From the NCBI RefSeq assembly GCF_002127225.1, contig NZ_NFUR01000007.1, forward strand, positions 124,001-188,000: DNA of 64,000 nucleotides, read 5' to 3'. Within the stretch, counting starts at the first letter, position 1, and each line of letters begins with the position of its first letter. The notes beneath the pieces were generated by a model. It saw only the letters and a list, made by a program, of their open reading frames with translations. It ran no database searches and was not told the origin of the DNA. Source of the stretch: Sphingomonas sp. IBVSS2. Lineage in GTDB: Bacteria > Pseudomonadota > Alphaproteobacteria > Sphingomonadales > Sphingomonadaceae. Positions 15,850 to 24,128 of the stretch are shown here, in pieces. A program made the position numbers and the translations under genes.

Positions 15850-17270
15850 GCCAGCGCGCCGACCATCGCCTTCACTTCCATGAACTCGGCCAGGCCGAAC
15901 TTGCCGTGCTCGCGGCCATTGCCCGACTGCTTGTAGCCGCCAAAGGGCAGGTTCGGGTCCGGCTGGCCGCCGTTCACATAGACCATGCCGGCGCGCAGCC
16001 GCGGGGCGACGCGCTTCACCGCCGCGGCATCGCCGAAGACGACCGCGGACAGGCCGTAATCGGTGTCGTTGGCGATGCGGACCGCGTCTTCCTCATCCTC
16101 ATAGGGGATGATCGTCACCACCGGCCCGAAAATCTCCTCGCGGGCGATCGTCATGTCGTTCCGCACGCCCGAGAAGAGCGTGGGGCGGACGAAATAGCCG
16201 GTCTCGACGCCGTCCGGACGGCCGGGGCCGCCCGCCTCGAGCTTGGCGCCTTCCTCCATGCCGCGGGCGATCAGGCCCTGGACCTTCTCCCATTGGGACT
16301 TGTTGACCAGCGGGCCGATATGGCGGCCCTCCTCGGCCGGATCGCCGGTGTGGGTGGCCTTCATCACTTCGGCGGCGGCGGCGGCGACCTGTTCCTGCAT
16401 GTCCTTCGGCACGAGCAGGCGGGTGGGGGCGATGCAGCTCTGTCCCGAATTCATCAGCACGCTGAACAAGGTGGTCTGGACCGCGCGGCCGAGATCGGCG
16501 CCTTCGAGCATCAGCGAGGGCGATTTGCCGCCCAGCTCCTGATGGACGCGCTTCACCGTCTCCGCCGCATTCTTGGCGACGAGTACGCCGGCGCGGGTGG
16601 AGCCGGTGAAGCTCACCATGTCGACGCCCTTGTGGCGGCTGAGCGCGGTGCCGACGCCGGGGCCGTCGCCATTGACAAGGTTGAACACGCCCGCAGGCAC
16701 GCCGGCGGCGGCCAGCACCTCGGCGAAGATCATCGCGCAGCGCGGCGCTTCCTCGCTGGGCTTGAGCACCATGGTGCAGCCGGCGGCGAGCGCGGGCGCC
16801 ACCTTGGAGACGATCTGGTTGAGCGGCCAGTTCCAGGGCGTGATCATGGCGACGACGCCGATGGGCTCGTGCACGACCAGGCTGTTGCCGATCTGCTCCT
16901 CGAACTGAAACTCGCGCAGCGCCTTGGCGGCCGACATCAGGTGGCCCAGGCCGGAGCCGACCTGCGCGGTCCTGGCCAGGCTGATCGGGGCGCCCATTTC
17001 CTGGCTGATCGCCTCGGCCATGTCGCCCGCGCGCGCCTTGTATTCGGCGAGGATCGACTCGATCAGCGCCACCCGCTCGTCAACGCTGGTGCGCGAGAAG
17101 CTCTCGAACGCCTTGCGCGCGGCGGCCACCGCCTGGTCGACATCGGCCGCGGAGCCGAGCGTGATCTCGGTGACGGCTTCCTCGGTGGCCGGGTTGATCA
17201 CTTCGTGCCGGGTGCCGTCCTGGCTCTCGACCCATTCGCCCCCGATGAACTGCTTCAGATAGCTGCGCAT
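15846..17270 (-). CDS. NAD(P)-dependent aldehyde dehydrogenase
   Basis: 474 residues, full length for the family. The Rossmann-bound segment is ITPWNWPLNQIVSKVAPALA (about 139-158), the general base Glu lies in HQELGGKSPSLML, and the nucleophile Cys in MNSGQSCIAPTRL. It oxidises an aldehyde to the acid; the substrate is not indicated. Start ATG lies after GGAGAGGCGAG; a longer reading with 21 extra residues lacks support. First gene of a two-gene unit with the secreted protein downstream. Confidence 0.93.
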   Translation of the reverse strand: MRSYLKQFIGGEWVESQDGTRHEVINPATEEAVTEITLGSAADVDQAVAAARKAFESFSRTSVDERVALIESILAEYKARAGDMAEAISQEMGAPISLARTAQVGSGLGHLMSAAKALREFQFEEQIGNSLVVHEPIGVVAMITPWNWPLNQIVSKVAPALAAGCTMVLKPSEEAPRCAMIFAEVLAAAGVPAGVFNLVNGDGPGVGTALSRHKGVDMVSFTGSTRAGVLVAKNAAETVKRVHQELGGKSPSLMLEGADLGRAVQTTLFSVLMNSGQSCIAPTRLLVPKDMQEQVAAAAAEVMKATHTGDPAEEGRHIGPLVNKSQWEKVQGLIARGMEEGAKLEAGGPGRPDGVETGYFVRPTLFSGVRNDMTIAREEIFGPVVTIIPYEDEEDAVRIANDTDYGLSAVVFGDAAAVKRVAPRLRAGMVYVNGGQPDPNLPFGGYKQSGNGREHGKFGLAEFMEVKAMVGALA

Positions 17271-17347
17271 CACTCGCCTCTCCAATTCTCGAAAACCCGG
17301 TATGGCGTCTAGATGGACAGTTGCCATTCGCAACGCAAGTGCGCGAC

Positions 17348-18844
17348 TCAGCCCGGCTGGACCATGAAGACGCTGCCGCCGATATCGACGAGGAACAGAT
17401 TGCCGGCGGCATCTTCCCCGAACGAGACCAGGCTGCCGATCGTGCCGGCGTCGGGCGCGAAATCGAGGTTGCGCCGTTCGTAGCCGGCGGCAGGGAAGAG
17501 CTGGCCCTGCACGAGCGAGGCCGCCGGCAGCGTCCAGATGTTGCCGCTCACATAGTCGCCGAAGACATATTGCCCCTGCAGCGAAGTGACGGGGCCGCGA
17601 TAGACATGGCCACCGATGATCGAGGCGCCCTGCTTGGGGCCGTTGCCATGATCATATTGCGAGACCGGGGACGTGAGCCCGCCCGGCGCAGTGCCGGAAT
17701 AGGGCCGGGTGCCTTCGAGATAGCGCCAGCCGAAATTGAGCCCGGGCTGGTCCGGTCGCAGCACGTCGATCTCCTCGATCGCGCCCTGGCCGACATCGCC
17801 GATATAAAGGCGCCCGTCCGGGCCGAAGCTGGCCCGGAACGGGTTGCGCAGGCCGAGCGCGAAGACATAGGGATCGCCGCCCACGCCGAGGAGGAACGGA
17901 TTGCCCGTGGCCGGCGTGAAAAAGATGGGCGCGGCGCCGGCATAGGGATCGGAAACGACGTTGATCCGCAGGATCTTGCCAAGCTGCGAATAGGGATTCT
18001 GGGCATTGTTGCCGGGATCCCCGGCACCGCCACCGTCGCCGATCCCGACATAGAGATAGCCGTCCGGCCCGAAGCCCATCCAGCCGCCATTGTGATTGTT
18101 CGCCCCGGGATGCGGGATCACCAGCTTGGCCAGTACCGTCGGCGGAAAGCCGGCGGCGTGGAAGACATATTGGCGAAGCTCGATATCGCCGTTCGCCGCG
18201 GTGCAGAAGATCATGAAGCGATCGGCGTTGATCGGATTGGGCAGCAGGGCCATGCCGAGCAGCCCGCGCTCTCCGTCGGTGCTGAGATCGCCCACCGTGA
18301 AGACGAGGGTGCGCGCGCCGGTAGCCGGGGTGAGGCGATAGAGGTTGCCGCCCTTCTCGAGCACATACACGTCGCTGCTGCCGGGGATCCCGGTCACGAA
18401 GGTCGGCTGGTTCAGCCCGGTCGCGACCCGTTTCACCGCGATCCCCTCCCGGCTGTTGGTGACGGTCACGGCCAGGTCGAGCGTCGAGGCGGCGCTACCG
18501 TCGCTGGCGCGCAGCTGGACGCGATAGACATTGTCGCCATCGGCGTCGGTCGGCGCCTCGAAATTGGGCGCCGCGACGAAGCTGAGCGTCCCGGCGGTGG
18601 TGATCGCGAAGCGCGCCGCGTCGGCACCGCCGGCGATCGAGAAGATGATCGGGTTCCCCTCCGCATCGACCGCGGTCGCCTGATAGGCGGCGGTCCCGTT
18701 CTCGACCATGTTCGCGGCGGCCGGCGACGTGAAGCTGGGCGCGGTGTTGGCGGGCGCCGGCGTGCCCCCATTGCCCCCCCCTCCGCTGCACGCAGCGACG
18801 AGGAGCAGGGCGGAGATCGTCGAGAGGCTGCGCATGGCCGTCAT
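17348..18844 (-). CDS. Lipoprotein: cadherin-like domain plus PQQ-dependent sugar dehydrogenase-type beta-propeller
   Basis: 498 residues. A lipobox LLLVAACSGGG (Cys19) marks a lipoprotein. Residues 36-130 form a cadherin-like repeat (SPAAANMVENGTAAYQATAV, FAITTAGTLSFVAAP). Residues 135-498 match the soluble glucose/sorbosone dehydrogenase propeller: NHNGGWMGFGPDGYLYVGIG, GDGGGAGDPGNNAQNP and FALGLRNPFRASFGPDGRLY, with the His and PQQ-binding region. It may oxidise a sugar using PQQ at the cell surface. Activity needs PQQ, and no pqq set is seen here except a PqqB-like hydrolase at 23147. The first Met is uncertain by three codons. Confidence 0.85.
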   Translation of the reverse strand: MTAMRSLSTISALLLVAACSGGGGNGGTPAPANTAPSFTSPAAANMVENGTAAYQATAVDAEGNPIIFSIAGGADAARFAITTAGTLSFVAAPNFEAPTDADGDNVYRVQLRASDGSAASTLDLAVTVTNSREGIAVKRVATGLNQPTFVTGIPGSSDVYVLEKGGNLYRLTPATGARTLVFTVGDLSTDGERGLLGMALLPNPINADRFMIFCTAANGDIELRQYVFHAAGFPPTVLAKLVIPHPGANNHNGGWMGFGPDGYLYVGIGDGGGAGDPGNNAQNPYSQLGKILRINVVSDPYAGAAPIFFTPATGNPFLLGVGGDPYVFALGLRNPFRASFGPDGRLYIGDVGQGAIEEIDVLRPDQPGLNFGWRYLEGTRPYSGTAPGGLTSPVSQYDHGNGPKQGASIIGGHVYRGPVTSLQGQYVFGDYVSGNIWTLPAASLVQGQLFPAAGYERRNLDFAPDAGTIGSLVSFGEDAAGNLFLVDIGGSVFMVQPG

Positions 18845-19022
18845 TCTAAGGACGATTGTTTAACTGGCGAGACGCGCTTTCTTTCCGTCTCCGGGAAAGG
18901 AACCGTTCCGGCGGCAAAGAAAGTCACGCGGCTTACGCTGCAATGCAACAGGGATGTCATGATCCGGGGCCAACGGCTTGCGCAAGCGAATGGCGGGCAC
19001 TGACGCGTTAAAAGGGGGAATG

Positions 19023-19053
19023 CGCCCGGTCCTTCGGGGCCGGGCGTATTTTT
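19023..19053 (+). terminator. Rho-independent terminator on the plus strand without an obvious gene
   Basis: A ten-base-pair stem (19023-19032 with 19037-19046, one T-G pair) closed by a TTCG loop is followed by TATTTTT on the plus strand. No plus-strand gene ends here; both flanking genes are leftward. It could end a small RNA starting near 18845-19000, or serve the leftward 150-residue gene less well (only CATTCCCCCTTTT on that strand). Confidence 0.65.
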
Positions 19054-19083
19054 GCCAGCCGTGGCGCGCGTTCGGGTGGCGCA

Positions 19084-19536
19084 TCAGGAAGACGACGGGG
19101 CGTCCTTTTCCCCTGCGGCCGGCGTGGCTCCGGGCATGACATCCGGTGCCGGAGCGGCGGAGAAGGGGAGGAGCGAGCCGAGCTGGCCCGCCACGCTTCC
19201 TATCTGGCTGCCTGGCCCCACCGTCCCCGGGATGCCGGGATGGATGGCGAGCGCACCGCCCGGCGGAGCGCCCGGGCTGCCGATCGGGTGCCCGAAAATG
19301 CCCTGCGGTGAAGCCTGGGGAGAGGCGGGCAGGAACGGCAGGCCGATGCCGGGGAATTGTGCCGAGATGCCCTTGATGCCAAGGCCTTCGGCGATCGCGT
19401 CCGCGGGCAGGGGGCCAGGGGGCTTGGGCAGCGCGCCGATGGGCGAAATCGAGCCGAGGCCCGGAATCTCGAGGGGGATCGCGGTCGCAGGCTCGCGGGG
19501 CGATCGCTTGTCGGTCGGGCGATGATCCTCGTCCAT
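19084..19536 (-). CDS. Gly/Pro/Ala-rich hypothetical protein
   Basis: 150 residues, low in charged residues after the first 15 (MDEDHRPTDKRSPREPATAI), and very rich in Gly, Pro, Ile and Ala, with no signal peptide or membrane helix. AGGAG seven bases before the ATG supports a real gene. No family recognised. The PG/IG-rich pattern looks like a flexible or collagen-like stretch. Downstream of glutamine synthetase on the same strand, after its terminator, so probably separate. Confidence 0.5.
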   Translation of the reverse strand: MDEDHRPTDKRSPREPATAIPLEIPGLGSISPIGALPKPPGPLPADAIAEGLGIKGISAQFPGIGLPFLPASPQASPQGIFGHPIGSPGAPPGGALAIHPGIPGTVGPGSQIGSVAGQLGSLLPFSAAPAPDVMPGATPAAGEKDAPSSS

Positions 19537-19639
19537 CTCGGCTCCTCGTGGCGGGGGGGGCGGGCAGATGGGGCCAGCCTAGAGCGCACCGGCGGGTCGC
19601 GTCGAGTCCGGCGGCGTCGCGCGCGGCTCCCGAAACGGA

Positions 19640-19669
19640 AAGGGCGCCCGGGTCTCCCCGGACGCCCTT
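19640..19669 (-). terminator. Terminator of glnA
   Basis: Read leftward, arms of 13 bases (one wobble) close a GAGA tetraloop 25 bases after the glnA stop codon, followed by TCCGTTTCG. The T-run is weak. Confidence 0.7.
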
Positions 19670-19693
19670 CCGCATCGTCTGATTTCCCGTGGC

Positions 19694-21106
19694 TCAGGCC
19701 GAATAGTACATGTCGTACTCGACCGGCGACGGCGTCATCTCCCAGCGGGCGACCTCGCCGCGCTTGATCTCGACATAGGCTTCGATCTGGTCCTTCGAGA
19801 ACACGTCGCCCTTGAGCAGGAAGTCCATATCGGCTTCCAGGCTGTCGAGCGCCTCGCGGAGCGAACCGCACACCGTCGGCACCTGCGACAGCTCGGCCGG
19901 CGGCAGGTCGTACAGGTTCTTGTCCATCGGGTCGCCCGGGTGGATCTTGTTCTGGATGCCGTCCAGGCCGGCCATCAGCAGCGCCGCATAGCAGAGATAC
20001 GGGTTGGCCAGCGCGTCCGGGAAGCGGAACTCGACGCGCTTCGCCTTGGTGCCGGCACCGTACGGGATGCGGCACGAAGCCGAGCGGTTGCGCGACGAAT
20101 AGGCGAGGAGCACCGGCGCCTCATAGCCCGGCACCAGGCGCTTGTAGCTGTTGGTGGTCGGGTTGGTGAAGGCGTTGAGCGCCTTGGCATGCTTGATCAC
20201 GCCGCCGATGAAATAGAGGCATGCGTCCGACAGGCCGGCATAGCCATTGCCCGCGAAGGTGTTGGCGCCCTTTTCCCAGATCGAGATGTGCGTGTGCATG
20301 CCCGAGCCGTTATCTTCCTTGATCGGCTTCGGCATGAAGGTCGCGGTCTTGCCATAGGCATGCGCGACCTGGTGCACGACGTACTTGTAGATCTGCATGC
20401 GGTCCGCGGTCTGGACCAGCGTGCCATAGGTCAGGCCGAGCTCGTGCTGCGCGGCGGCGACTTCGTGGTGGTGCTTGTCGCAGGGCAGGCCCATTTCGAG
20501 CATGGTCGCGACCATCTCGCCGCGGATGTCGACGGCGGAGTCGACCGGGGCGACCGGGAAATAGCCGCCCTTGGCGCGCGGACGATGGCCGAGATTGCCG
20601 GCCTCATATTCCTTGCCCGAATTGCCCGGCAGCTCGATGTCGTCGATCGCATAGTAGCTGGTCGCGTAGCTGTTCTCGAAGCGGACGTCGTCGAACATGA
20701 AGAACTCGGCCTCGGGGCCGACATAGACGGTGTCGCCGATGCCGAGCGACTTGAGATAGGCTTCCGAGCGCTTCGCGGTCGAGCGCGGGTCGCGGGCATA
20801 GAGCTCGCCGGTCGAGGGCTCGACGATGTCGCAGACCAGGATCAGCATCGGGGTGGCCGAGAAGGGATCGATCCACACCGCGTCCAGATCCGGCTTCAGG
20901 ATCATGTCGGACTCGTTGATCGCCTTCCAGCCCTCGATCGAGGAGCCGTCGAACATCAGGCCGTCGGTCAGCTCGTCCTCGCCGATCACCTTGGCGACCA
21001 TGGTGAGGTGCTGCCACTTGCCCTTGGGATCGGTGAAACGCAGATCGATCCACTCGATCTCGTTGTCCTTCACCATCTTCAGAACGTCGCTGGCCGAATT
21101 CGCCAT
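19694..21106 (-). CDS. glnA: Glutamine synthetase, type I
   Basis: 470 residues, standard GSI length. MFDGSSIEGWKAINESDM (about 51-68) is the start signature; EDNGSGMHTHISIW holds metal and substrate ligands; NRSASCRIP and the adenylylation loop KNLYDLPPAE (Tyr near 397) are present, so GlnE-type control is possible. It makes glutamine from glutamate, ammonia and ATP. It follows glnB by 93 bases and, with it, probably depends on the sigma-54 promoter at 21582-21596. Confidence 0.97.
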   Translation of the reverse strand: MANSASDVLKMVKDNEIEWIDLRFTDPKGKWQHLTMVAKVIGEDELTDGLMFDGSSIEGWKAINESDMILKPDLDAVWIDPFSATPMLILVCDIVEPSTGELYARDPRSTAKRSEAYLKSLGIGDTVYVGPEAEFFMFDDVRFENSYATSYYAIDDIELPGNSGKEYEAGNLGHRPRAKGGYFPVAPVDSAVDIRGEMVATMLEMGLPCDKHHHEVAAAQHELGLTYGTLVQTADRMQIYKYVVHQVAHAYGKTATFMPKPIKEDNGSGMHTHISIWEKGANTFAGNGYAGLSDACLYFIGGVIKHAKALNAFTNPTTNSYKRLVPGYEAPVLLAYSSRNRSASCRIPYGAGTKAKRVEFRFPDALANPYLCYAALLMAGLDGIQNKIHPGDPMDKNLYDLPPAELSQVPTVCGSLREALDSLEADMDFLLKGDVFSKDQIEAYVEIKRGEVARWEMTPSPVEYDMYYSA

Positions 21107-21199
21107 TGTTAAGCCCTTTCGCTCTCTTTCGTTGACCCGACGAATCGGGAAAGAATCTTGCCCAAATCGGGCGCTACATCGACGCTATGTTGCGGCGCG

Positions 21200-21538
21200 T
21201 CAAATCGCGTTTTCGTTGCGCTCGCCGGTGCGGATGCGGAGCGCCGTCTCGACCGGGATCACGAAGATCTTGCCGTCGCCGATCCGGCCGGTCTGCGCCG
21301 CGGCGGCGACCGCTTCGACCACGCGGTCGGCAAGCGAATCCTCAACCACCACCTCGAGCTTCACCTTGGGAAGGAAGTCCACGACATATTCGGCTCCGCG
21401 ATAGAGCTCGGTATGGCCCTTCTGGCGGCCGAAGCCCTTGGCCTCGGTGACGGTGATGCCGGAGACGCCCACTTCGTGCAGCGCTTCCTTCACTTCGTCG
21501 AGCTTGAACGGCTTGATGATCGCTTCGATCTTTTTCAC
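21200..21538 (-). CDS. glnB: Nitrogen regulatory protein PII
   Basis: 112 residues, the exact family size, starting at GTG (MKKIEAIIKPFKLDEVKEAL) with GGGGGA upstream. The T-loop holds the uridylylation Tyr51 in RQKGHTELYRGAEYVVDFLP. It senses 2-oxoglutarate, ATP and ADP, and controls GlnE/GlnA and NtrB. Position before glnA and behind a sigma-54 promoter fits GlnB. A longer reading from an upstream ATG adds unrelated residues and is not preferred. Confidence 0.97.
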   Translation of the reverse strand: MKKIEAIIKPFKLDEVKEALHEVGVSGITVTEAKGFGRQKGHTELYRGAEYVVDFLPKVKLEVVVEDSLADRVVEAVAAAAQTGRIGDGKIFVIPVETALRIRTGERNENAI

Positions 21539-21581
21539 GGTTTCCCCCGAGGCACATGAGGCTTGCCTGTCCGCGCGTCTG

Positions 21582-21596
21582 GCAAACTTCGTGCCA
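21582..21596 (-). promoter_or_regulatory. Sigma-54 (RpoN) promoter for glnB-glnA
   Basis: On the minus strand, TGGCAC (21596-21591), five bases GAAGT, then TTGC (21585-21582) match the -24/-12 consensus exactly in the conserved bases. A start of transcription near 21571 would leave about 33 bases before the glnB GTG. NtrC sites were not located. Confidence 0.85.
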
Positions 21597-21801
21597 GAGG
21601 CGGGACTCGGCTCACCCTCTCGGTTGCACGCGCCGCGCCGCTTTAACAAGTGCCTATCAAATGGGCAGCGCCCCGGGCGGTGCCGGATTTGGGGGCAGCG
21701 GCGAAAGCGTTGCCCGGCGGCAACAAATTATCGGCGACCGGCTTGTGGAACCATTTCGGTGTGATCGCGTTGGGGGCGGCGAGCGTACCGGGGTGCGATG
21801 T

Positions 21802-22029
21802 ATGCAGCCTATGCCTATGGACCTGCCCGCCGAACTGCATCGGCGCGGGAACGACCTGCCGGACGGCGACGTGATCGTCGCCACGGGGCCGCTTGTCATC
21901 ATGGCGCATGGGTTGCTGGCACTCGATCCCGAGGCGCGCAAGACCTGCTGGATTCACAGCGAGATTGGCGATCTGGACGCGGCGGCTGCCGAGGAGCAGC
22001 TATCGTTCTGGTCGCGTGCGGCGCACTGA
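21802..22029 (+). CDS. Hypothetical protein, 75 residues
   Basis: MQPMPMDLPAELHRRGNDLP onward, then a hydrophobic middle (DVIVATGPLVIMAHGLLALD) and an acidic end with WIHSEIGDLDAAAAEEQLSF. No family recognised. Alternative ATGs at 21811 and 21817 are also possible; GGGGTG lies a few bases upstream. Alone between glnB and an AT-rich stretch, so confidence is moderate. Confidence 0.45.
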   Translation: MQPMPMDLPAELHRRGNDLPDGDVIVATGPLVIMAHGLLALDPEARKTCWIHSEIGDLDAAAAEEQLSFWSRAAH

Positions 22030-22252
22030 TATGCGGCCCACCTCAGCAAATAACATAATTTACGTAATAGCGTTTACTATTGCTGTGAAGTAATACTGTC
22101 CAAAATGGGAATAATGTCCCTGGGAAGTTGCATTGACTCCCTAGTCGATATGGGGATTCCTTGTGTGAGTTGTTCGAATCGGTTCGCGCTTGACTATTTG
22201 CGAGCGAATGAGCCCCGGCGGCGGTGCGGCCCACTCCCTCCACCCGCCGCAT
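22030..22252. other. AT-rich intergenic stretch without a gene
   Basis: The first 170 bases fall well below the surrounding GC content, with TTACGTAA at 22060-22067, several TAATA-type steps and two TTGACT hexamers (22133, 22189) but no convincing -10 in register. No open reading frame with a ribosome site was seen on either strand. Could hold a promoter or be a remnant of inserted DNA. Confidence 0.5.
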
Positions 22253-22286
22253 GCGTCCGCCCGGCCCTCAGGCCGCTGGCGGACGC
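22253..22286. terminator. Strong hairpin 40 bases past map
   Basis: Arms GCGTCCGCC/GGCGGACGC plus an inner CGGCC/GGCCG stem with a CTCA loop. No T-run on either strand, so it may act with Rho or stabilise the 3' end of the map transcript. Confidence 0.55.
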
Positions 22287-22325
22287 AACCCGTTGCGTGG
22301 TGTCACTGGCCGTCTGCGCGAGGCT

Positions 22326-23150
22326 TCAATAAGGCGGGTGGTCGAGGCCCTTGGGGCTCTTGGTGAAGATCTCGCAGCCGTCCTCGGTGATCCCGATCGA
22401 ATGCTCGAACTGCGCCGAGAGCGAGCGGTCGCGCGTCACGGCGGTCCAGCCGTCGTCGAGCAGCTTCACGTCCGGCCGGCCGATGTTGATCATCGGCTCG
22501 ACGGTGAAGAACATGCCGGGGCGCAGCTCCGGGCCGGTGCCCGGGCGGCCGACATGCACGACTTCGGGCGCGTCGTGGAAGATCTGGCCCAGCCCGTGCC
22601 CGCAGAAATCGCGGACCACGCCGTAGCGATGCTTCTCGGCATGGCGCTGGATGGCATGGGCGACATCGCCGAGATGGTTGCCCGGCCTGGCCTGTTCGAG
22701 CCCGAGCATCAGGCATTCATAGGTCACGTCGACCAGGCGCCGCGCCTTGATGCCGACATCGCCGACCAGGAACATGCGGCTGGTATCGCCGTGCCAGCCG
22801 TCGAGCATCGGCGTCACGTCGATATTGACGATGTCGCCGTCCTTGAGCGTCTTCTCGCTCGGGATGCCGTGGCAGACGACATGGTTGATCGAGATGCAGC
22901 AGCTGTGCGTATAGCCGCGATAGCCGAGCGTCGCAGGCACGCCGCCGGCGGCGACGGTCATTTCGCGGACGATGTCGTCCAGCTCGGCGGTGGCGACGCC
23001 CGGCACGACATGGGGGACGAGCGCATCGAGGATCTCGGCGCCGAGGCGGCCGGCGCGGCGCATGCCCTCGAAGCCCGCTGGGCCATGGAGCTTGATCGCG
23101 CCGTCGCGCGCCTGGGGCATGTCGGCAGTAACGGTCACATATTCGGTCAT
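22326..23150 (-). CDS. map: Type I methionine aminopeptidase
   Basis: 274 residues. Metal ligands are all in place: NIDVTPMLDGWHGDTSRMF (two Asp), CGHGLGQIFHDAPEVVH (His), MFFTVEPMIN (Glu) and FEHSIGITEDG (Glu). It removes the initiator Met from new proteins. The ATG overlaps the stop of the PqqB-like hydrolase gene (ATGA, 23147-23150), an unusual partner for this housekeeping gene. Confidence 0.95.
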   Translation of the reverse strand: MTEYVTVTADMPQARDGAIKLHGPAGFEGMRRAGRLGAEILDALVPHVVPGVATAELDDIVREMTVAAGGVPATLGYRGYTHSCCISINHVVCHGIPSEKTLKDGDIVNIDVTPMLDGWHGDTSRMFLVGDVGIKARRLVDVTYECLMLGLEQARPGNHLGDVAHAIQRHAEKHRYGVVRDFCGHGLGQIFHDAPEVVHVGRPGTGPELRPGMFFTVEPMINIGRPDVKLLDDGWTAVTRDRSLSAQFEHSIGITEDGCEIFTKSPKGLDHPPY

Positions 23151-24082
23151 CGCGGCGATATAGGCCGATCGGCGCCGTTTTTCGAGAGGCAGAAACGCTC
23201 GCCAAGCCGGGCGAAGCCCGCGCCGCCGCGTTCCGCCGCGCGGCGCTTCGCCGAAGCGGGGAAGCGGGCCGGGTTGGTGTGGTTCAGATGGATGAAGCGG
23301 ACCTTCGCGGCGAGCGCGGGCGGCAGGCGGCGGATCGTGTCGGCGATGCGGGGATGGGGGACGCTCTTCATCCGCGCTGGGTCGCCGAGTTCGGTGTCGT
23401 CGAAGAAAGTGCCGTCGAGATAGGCGACGTCCACCCGGGCCAGCATGTCCTCGAGCTTCTGGTCCCATTTGTCCCAGCCGTCGATGTCCGGCAGGTAGAG
23501 GGCGCTTCGCCCGGAGCCGGCGATGACGAAGCCCACCGTCTCCGAATATTCGTCGCGGTGCGGGACGAGATAGGGCGTGACGGCGATGCCTGCGGGCAGC
23601 CGGGTGGCGGCCCCGGCGGCGAGCGGCCGGAGCGTGATGTTTCCCAGGCTGACCAGCTGGCTCCACGGGCCGTTGTTCCCCAGGAATTCGGCCATGCGCG
23701 GCATCGCATGGACGGGAACGCCGCTGGTGTTCGCCGATTCCCGGCCGAGGAACATCAGGCCGGCATAATGGCCGATATGCGCGTGGGTGAGGAAGATGCC
23801 GTCGATCCCCAGGCCGGGCGCGCGCTTCGGATCGTGCACGTCGAGCCATTCCAACTGCTCGCGCAGATCCGGCGTGGCGTCGAACAGGAAGCGCGCGCCG
23901 CTGGCGTGATCGACCAGGGCGAGCGAGGCTGCCCAGGCCCGCAGGCGCGGGTCCCGCCAGGCGGGATCCTCGGGATGGCCGATCTGGGGGGTGCCGGCAT
24001 CCTGCGAGGTGCCGAGCACGACCAGCTCCGCCTGGCAAGGCGTGGCGGCCGAAAGGGCGAGCGCGGCGAGCGTCGAAAGCAT
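23147..24082 (-). CDS. Exported MBL-fold hydrolase, PqqB-like
   Basis: 311 residues with a signal peptide (MLSTLAALALSAATPCQA, cut before ELVVLGTSQ). The metal motif is LTHAHIGHYAGLM (about residues 98-110), with Gly where most metallo-beta-lactamase-fold enzymes have Asp, and later LVPHRDEYSETVGF and HLNHTNPARF. The overall order resembles PqqB, but PqqB is cytoplasmic and part of PQQ synthesis, while this protein carries a leader. So a periplasmic hydrolase is more likely. Coupled by ATGA to map. Confidence 0.85.
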   Translation of the reverse strand: MLSTLAALALSAATPCQAELVVLGTSQDAGTPQIGHPEDPAWRDPRLRAWAASLALVDHASGARFLFDATPDLREQLEWLDVHDPKRAPGLGIDGIFLTHAHIGHYAGLMFLGRESANTSGVPVHAMPRMAEFLGNNGPWSQLVSLGNITLRPLAAGAATRLPAGIAVTPYLVPHRDEYSETVGFVIAGSGRSALYLPDIDGWDKWDQKLEDMLARVDVAYLDGTFFDDTELGDPARMKSVPHPRIADTIRRLPPALAAKVRFIHLNHTNPARFPASAKRRAAERGGAGFARLGERFCLSKNGADRPISPR

Positions 24083-24128
24083 GATCGCAACGCTAGGCGC
24101 GGGCGCCGCATGCGTCTATGCCGGGAAA

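Noticed and set aside
18943..19011. 22-codon plus-strand mini-frame ahead of the orphan terminator
   Set aside because: No clear ribosome site; kept only as part of the small-RNA idea.
22043..22252. 69-residue minus-strand frame in the AT-rich stretch
   Set aside because: No ribosome site, no domain; probably an accident of low GC.
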